Shown here piece by piece: positions 59,305 to 64,000 of a DNA stretch of 64,000 nucleotides; positions within the stretch are counted from its first letter, which is position 1, and every line of letters begins with the position of its first letter. Origin of the DNA: VAZQ01 sp963753575 (GTDB lineage: Bacteria; Pseudomonadota; Alphaproteobacteria; Rhizobiales; Xanthobacteraceae); NCBI GenBank assembly GCA_963753575.1, contig CAVWCR010000003.1:744001-808000 (forward strand). Reading direction: 5' to 3'. A program made the position numbers and the translations under genes. The notes below the pieces were generated by a model, which worked only from the letters and a program-made list of their open reading frames with translations, was not told the origin of the DNA and did no database searches.

Positions 59305-59976
59305 ATGACGCATTTCGGAAACCTGACGCATGTTGCAAGACAGATCGGCTGCGCCGCCGTGCTGGCCGTCGCGCTTTCGGCATTGCCGGCCGCCGCCGGC
59401 GACATCGTCGCCGACTGGGGCAGCGTGAAGATGCCGCCGGCGCCGGAGCTCAAGCCGGTGACCGTCGACCCGCGCACGACGGCGCTGCTCGTGCTCGACT
59501 TCATGAAGGCCAATTGCGGCAAGCGCCCGCGCTGCGTCGCCGCCGTGCCCAGCGTGAAGAAGCTGATCGACACCGCGCGCGCCCACCACATGTTCATCGC
59601 CTACAATCTGACCGGGCGCAGCCCGAAGATCGAGGACATGGTCGATCCGGGCCTCGCGCCGCACGCGGGCGACCACCTGATCAAGAACGGGCGCGGCGCC
59701 AACAAGTGGTACAACTCCGATCTCGAGCCGGCGCTCAAGGCCAAGGGGATCACGACCGTGATCATCTCCGGCACCTCGGCGCAGGGCGCGGTCGCGGGCT
59801 CCGCCCAGGGCGCCACCGAGCGCGGCTTCAAGGCGATCGTGCCGGTCGACGGCATGGCGTCGGAGGATGCCTTCAACGAGCTCTACGCGGCCTATCACCT
59901 CGCCAAGGGCGGCCCGTTTGCGCTGGTCGATCACGTGACCGTGACGCGGAGTGATCTGATCAAGTACGGGAATTGA
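59305..59976 (+). CDS. Exported isochorismatase-like protein lacking the catalytic Cys
   Basis: A 223-residue protein with a signal peptide (cleavage near AAA-GDI), unusual for this normally cytosolic hydrolase family. Asp in LLVLDFMK and Lys in HLIKNGRGANKW are present, but the cysteine motif (typically GT-x-N-V-C-V) reads GTSAQGAVAGSA, so the nucleophile is Ala. Cysteines remaining (NCGKRPRC) are elsewhere. A true amidase role is doubtful. GGGGAGAG lies upstream. Confidence 0.82.
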   Translation: MTHFGNLTHVARQIGCAAVLAVALSALPAAAGDIVADWGSVKMPPAPELKPVTVDPRTTALLVLDFMKANCGKRPRCVAAVPSVKKLIDTARAHHMFIAYNLTGRSPKIEDMVDPGLAPHAGDHLIKNGRGANKWYNSDLEPALKAKGITTVIISGTSAQGAVAGSAQGATERGFKAIVPVDGMASEDAFNELYAAYHLAKGGPFALVDHVTVTRSDLIKYGN

Positions 59977-59991
59977 GGGGAGGGGTTGTGG

Positions 59992-60018
59992 CCCGGGTTG
60001 AGCGAAGCGAAACCCGGG
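59992..60018. repeat. CCCGG-type hairpin
   Basis: CCCGGGTT (59992-59999) pairs with AACCCGGG (60011-60018) around GAGCGAAGCGA. It lies 16 bases after the isochorismatase stop. Confidence 0.75.
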
Positions 60019-60042
60019 ACTTCCTTTGCGACACTTGCGGAC

Positions 60043-60067
60043 CCGGATTTCGCTGCGCTCGATCCGG
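60043..60067. repeat. CCCGG-type hairpin, degenerate
   Basis: CCGGAT (60043-60048) pairs with ATCCGG (60062-60067) around a TTCGCTGCGCTCG loop. It is the last repeat before the AT-rich segment that carries the 60-62 kb gene pair. Confidence 0.6.
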
Positions 60068-60196
60068 CTACACGCCATGTTCGTACTCTTCAGGTATCAT
60101 AATAAGCAACAATCAATATTTTGTGTTTTTGACATCTTGAACCACAAAGGGCAGCCCCCATTTCTACAGTTATTGGCCGAACATCCGGGGGGATGC

Positions 60197-61046
60197 ATGG
60201 CTGATCTCAATGCAGATGGAAGTGAACTTCCCGCCGGCGGCGTGGGAGGGCAGGCGGCGCGCGCGGCCCTTCAAGCGCTGAGCGGTGCAATTCCTCTGCT
60301 CGGCGGGCTCCTTTCGGCCGCAGCGGGCTTTTGGTCCGAACGAGACCAACAACGCGTCAATGAATTCCTGCAGGCATGGCTCAAGATGCTGCAGGACGAG
60401 TTCAAAGAGAAGCAACAGGTGATTGGCGAGATTATCGCTCGTCTAGACGTCCAAGATGAGGAGATTGCAAAGCGAGTCCGCTCTGATGAGTACCAGTCGC
60501 TGCTGCGAAAAGCTTTTCGAAATTGGGCGGGTGCGGAAAGCGCAAAGAAGCGTGAGTACATTCGAAATATTCTCTCTAACGCCGCGGCCTCACGGATCGC
60601 GAGCGATGCTGTCGTAACGCTTTTCATTGATTGGCTCCAACGATACAGCGAGTTTCACTTCACTGTTATTGGCGACATCTATAGTCATCCAGGTTCAACT
60701 AGAGGGGAGATTTGGAGCCGCGTCGGTGCGGGCAAGTGCGCGAAGACTCAGCAGATGCCGATCTCTTCAAGCTGCTAATACAAGACCTGTCGATGGGGCA
60801 CGTTATCCGACAACACCGCGAGACCGATTATGAAGCAAGTTCCTGAAGGCTGCGCGCCCGAAAGGCCGTCAAGCCGCATCACCCGTTGTGACCTCAGCGT
60901 TTGAGGACGGGAAACAGTATGAGTTGACGGCCCTGGGCCAGCAATTCGTACACTATGCGATGACGGAATTGACGGTAAGGATCGAATATCAGCAAAGCAA
61001 CGATAAGAATGACGCGAGCGCATCGATGAGGGGCGATCTTCAATGA
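60197..61046 (+). pseudogene. Gene A of an AT-rich pair: helical protein with winged-helix C-terminus, frameshifted
   Basis: Three frames give one protein of about 283 residues. Frame 1 (ATG 60197, GGGGGG upstream) has a hydrophobic helix (LSGAIPLLGGLLSAAAGFW), a long helical region (LQAWLKMLQDEFKEKQQVIG) and SEFHFTVIGDIY. Near 60735 the sequence continues in a second frame (VREDSADADLFKLLIQDLSM, HVIRQHRETDY), and near 60835 in a third (FLKAARPK, then YELTALGQQFVHYAMTEL) up to a TGA at 61044-61046. The end resembles a winged helix. Both changes are single-base losses. I recall intact relatives only as hypothetical proteins. Confidence 0.7.
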
Positions 61047-62171
61047 CGATGATTGCGAGAATAGTCAGAGAGCGAGTGCCGATCTATTTGGGCGATTTAT
61101 TGCTTTCCCGCGAAGGTAGCCACAATTGCGACGTAAGATATTCCCGCAGCGACAAAGATCAATTCACGATTGCCAGCAGGCGTACGCCGCTCTGTCACTG
61201 GGCTCGAGCAGAAGCTCAACCTCATTTCTGACAGGCTAATCATCGCCTGGGCTGGAAATATGCTCCAAGCACGCATGCTCATCCGCGAGATTTCGGAGGC
61301 CGTGTCGGGTGGTGCGTCAACTTGGCAAGAGATTGGGCAGCTACTTGAGCGAATTTCCGAAAAGGATCGGGATCAAGTTTCGCTAATAGGGACAATCCTG
61401 ACGCCAGGCCAAGGTCGTCTAATAGGCCTTCAGCACTTCCAATATCGCGTAGAGCGCAGATTGATCGGGAGCACCGAGATCATTGCGGCTGGCACGGGAG
61501 CCGACGACCTGATGGGCATGGTGCCGCAAATCATATCCTCGATACCGATGCCGCCGAGGGATTTTGGAGCCGAGAATTTTGGGTGGGCGAATCAAGTTGG
61601 CATTGGGCTAGCGGGAGCCTTGATAGGCCATGAGTCAATTGCGGGTCGCAATATTCTAGATTGGTGGGGGGGCGCAATTGAAATTGCGTCGATTGTGCAT
61701 GATCGATTTCAGAAGGCGTCGAATGTTCTGCACACAATCTGGCGAGTGATCAAAGTTGAGAATCGACGACTCGAGATTCGACTAGTACCGAAATTTCTCA
61801 AGTATGATTATTTCCAAGATGTATTGATCGTGCAAACTCTCGATGTTTCGGTCCGCGACGAATTGCAGGCGGCACCAACTCTGCACGTCAACGAACATGC
61901 ATTGAGGCTATACACGCCGATGCTGAAGAGCCGCCGCGACTATGACTTTTCCAGCTTTGTTTCCCCGGAGCTTAGTCATCAAACCTTGTGTTGCTTTATC
62001 TTGGCGGAGGAAGAGGTTCCCGAATTGGGAAATCACGTGCGAGTATATCACAGCAGTTTAGGTGATACCCCATTTCAGGTGGCGCCATCGGAACAGAATC
62101 CTCCTGACCAAGAAGTTATGAGAATCAGTTTTCATGACAAATTGAGAACGGACCTTGAAAGGGCAATATAA
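61043..62171 (+). pseudogene. Gene B of an AT-rich pair: proteasome-type Ntn peptidase-like, frameshifted
   Basis: The ATG at 61043 overlaps the TGA of gene A (ATGA). The start MTMIARIVRERVPIYLGDLL puts Thr at position 1 after Met removal and Asp at position 17 in a LGD motif, as in HslV and proteasome beta chains. After one extra A near 61135 (GTAAGAT for GTAGAT) the frame continues with LPAGVRRSVTGLEQKLNLIS and IIAWAGN, where the Lys of QKLNLI fits Lys33 and the following strand and AG fit the family. The rest, about 300 residues, is of unknown type. The DNA is much AT-richer than the neighbours. Confidence 0.65.
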
Positions 62172-62237
62172 GCGGCTGCAGGGATTCCTGCTCACTTTTG
62201 CCAAATAGGATCCTGATTATATGATAATTTTTTGTCC

Positions 62238-64000
<1,763 letters not shown>

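Overview
The window is high-GC chromosomal DNA from an alphaproteobacterium of the Hyphomicrobiales, most like the Bradyrhizobium/Pseudolabrys branch. The evidence is a conserved housekeeping run on the minus or plus strand (DUF3572, divK, pleD, rpmG, a NUDIX gene, rnr, topA, dprA, then plsY and pyrB further on). EipB (DUF1849), three orphan TctC/Bug-type solute receptors and many short palindromic intergenic repeats point the same way. I see no rRNA, tRNA, CRISPR array or complete transposase gene.

1-9.7 kb holds small housekeeping and envelope genes: HIT, GNAT, GDPD, RidA, EipB, DinB and MmgE/PrpD. Two clusters of ~75 bp palindromic elements lie here (4433-4760 and 7738-7900), with further copies at 15385-15527 and 53563-53637. 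The elements share TAGTG...CACTA ends, fall into at least four subfamilies by arm sequence, and follow one another at a nearly constant 13-15 nt. The A subfamily carries a Shine-Dalgarno-like sequence and an ATG in its loop, and two genes (GDPD and MmgE/PrpD) are open from that ATG.

9.7-22.1 kb is the cell-cycle and nucleic-acid core: divK-pleD, rpmG, NUDIX-rnr, topA, an MltB-like transglycosylase and dprA. The dprA gene is interrupted. A 916-bp, AT-richer segment with two small convergent ORFs sits inside it, flanked by a perfect 9-bp duplication, and the displaced first ~27 codons are still readable on the far side. 22-31 kb is accessory: a lipoprotein, a cupin, a PAS sensor without an output domain, an amidohydrolase, LysR plus TctC receptor, a GNAT and a TauD-type dioxygenase. 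31-38 kb returns to core genes: plsY, pyrB fused to a PyrI-type zinc domain, aidB, ruvX and a UPF0173 hydrolase.

38-60 kb is mostly metabolic and secreted proteins: an OYE/SDR pair, TctC receptors, a TauD dioxygenase, dienelactone-type hydrolases, MsrQ, GST, a dicluster of secreted proteins, a di-haem cytochrome and an exported isochorismatase-like protein. A strikingly AT-richer two-gene unit at 60.2-62.2 kb follows. Its second gene looks like a proteasome-type Ntn peptidase (Thr1, Asp17 and a candidate Lys33), is translationally coupled to a helical/winged-helix partner, and is the best candidate for an undescribed system. The window ends inside uvrA.

Several genes are broken by one or a few bases: a TIR-TM-SH3 protein (two +1 shifts), a haloacid dehalogenase (in-frame TGA at a Trp), an acid-ceramidase-like hydrolase (+1), an LprI-like protein (loss of a 4-nt repeat unit) and both genes of the 60-62 kb unit. 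This is either real decay of accessory genes or residual indel error in the assembly; the core genes are intact.
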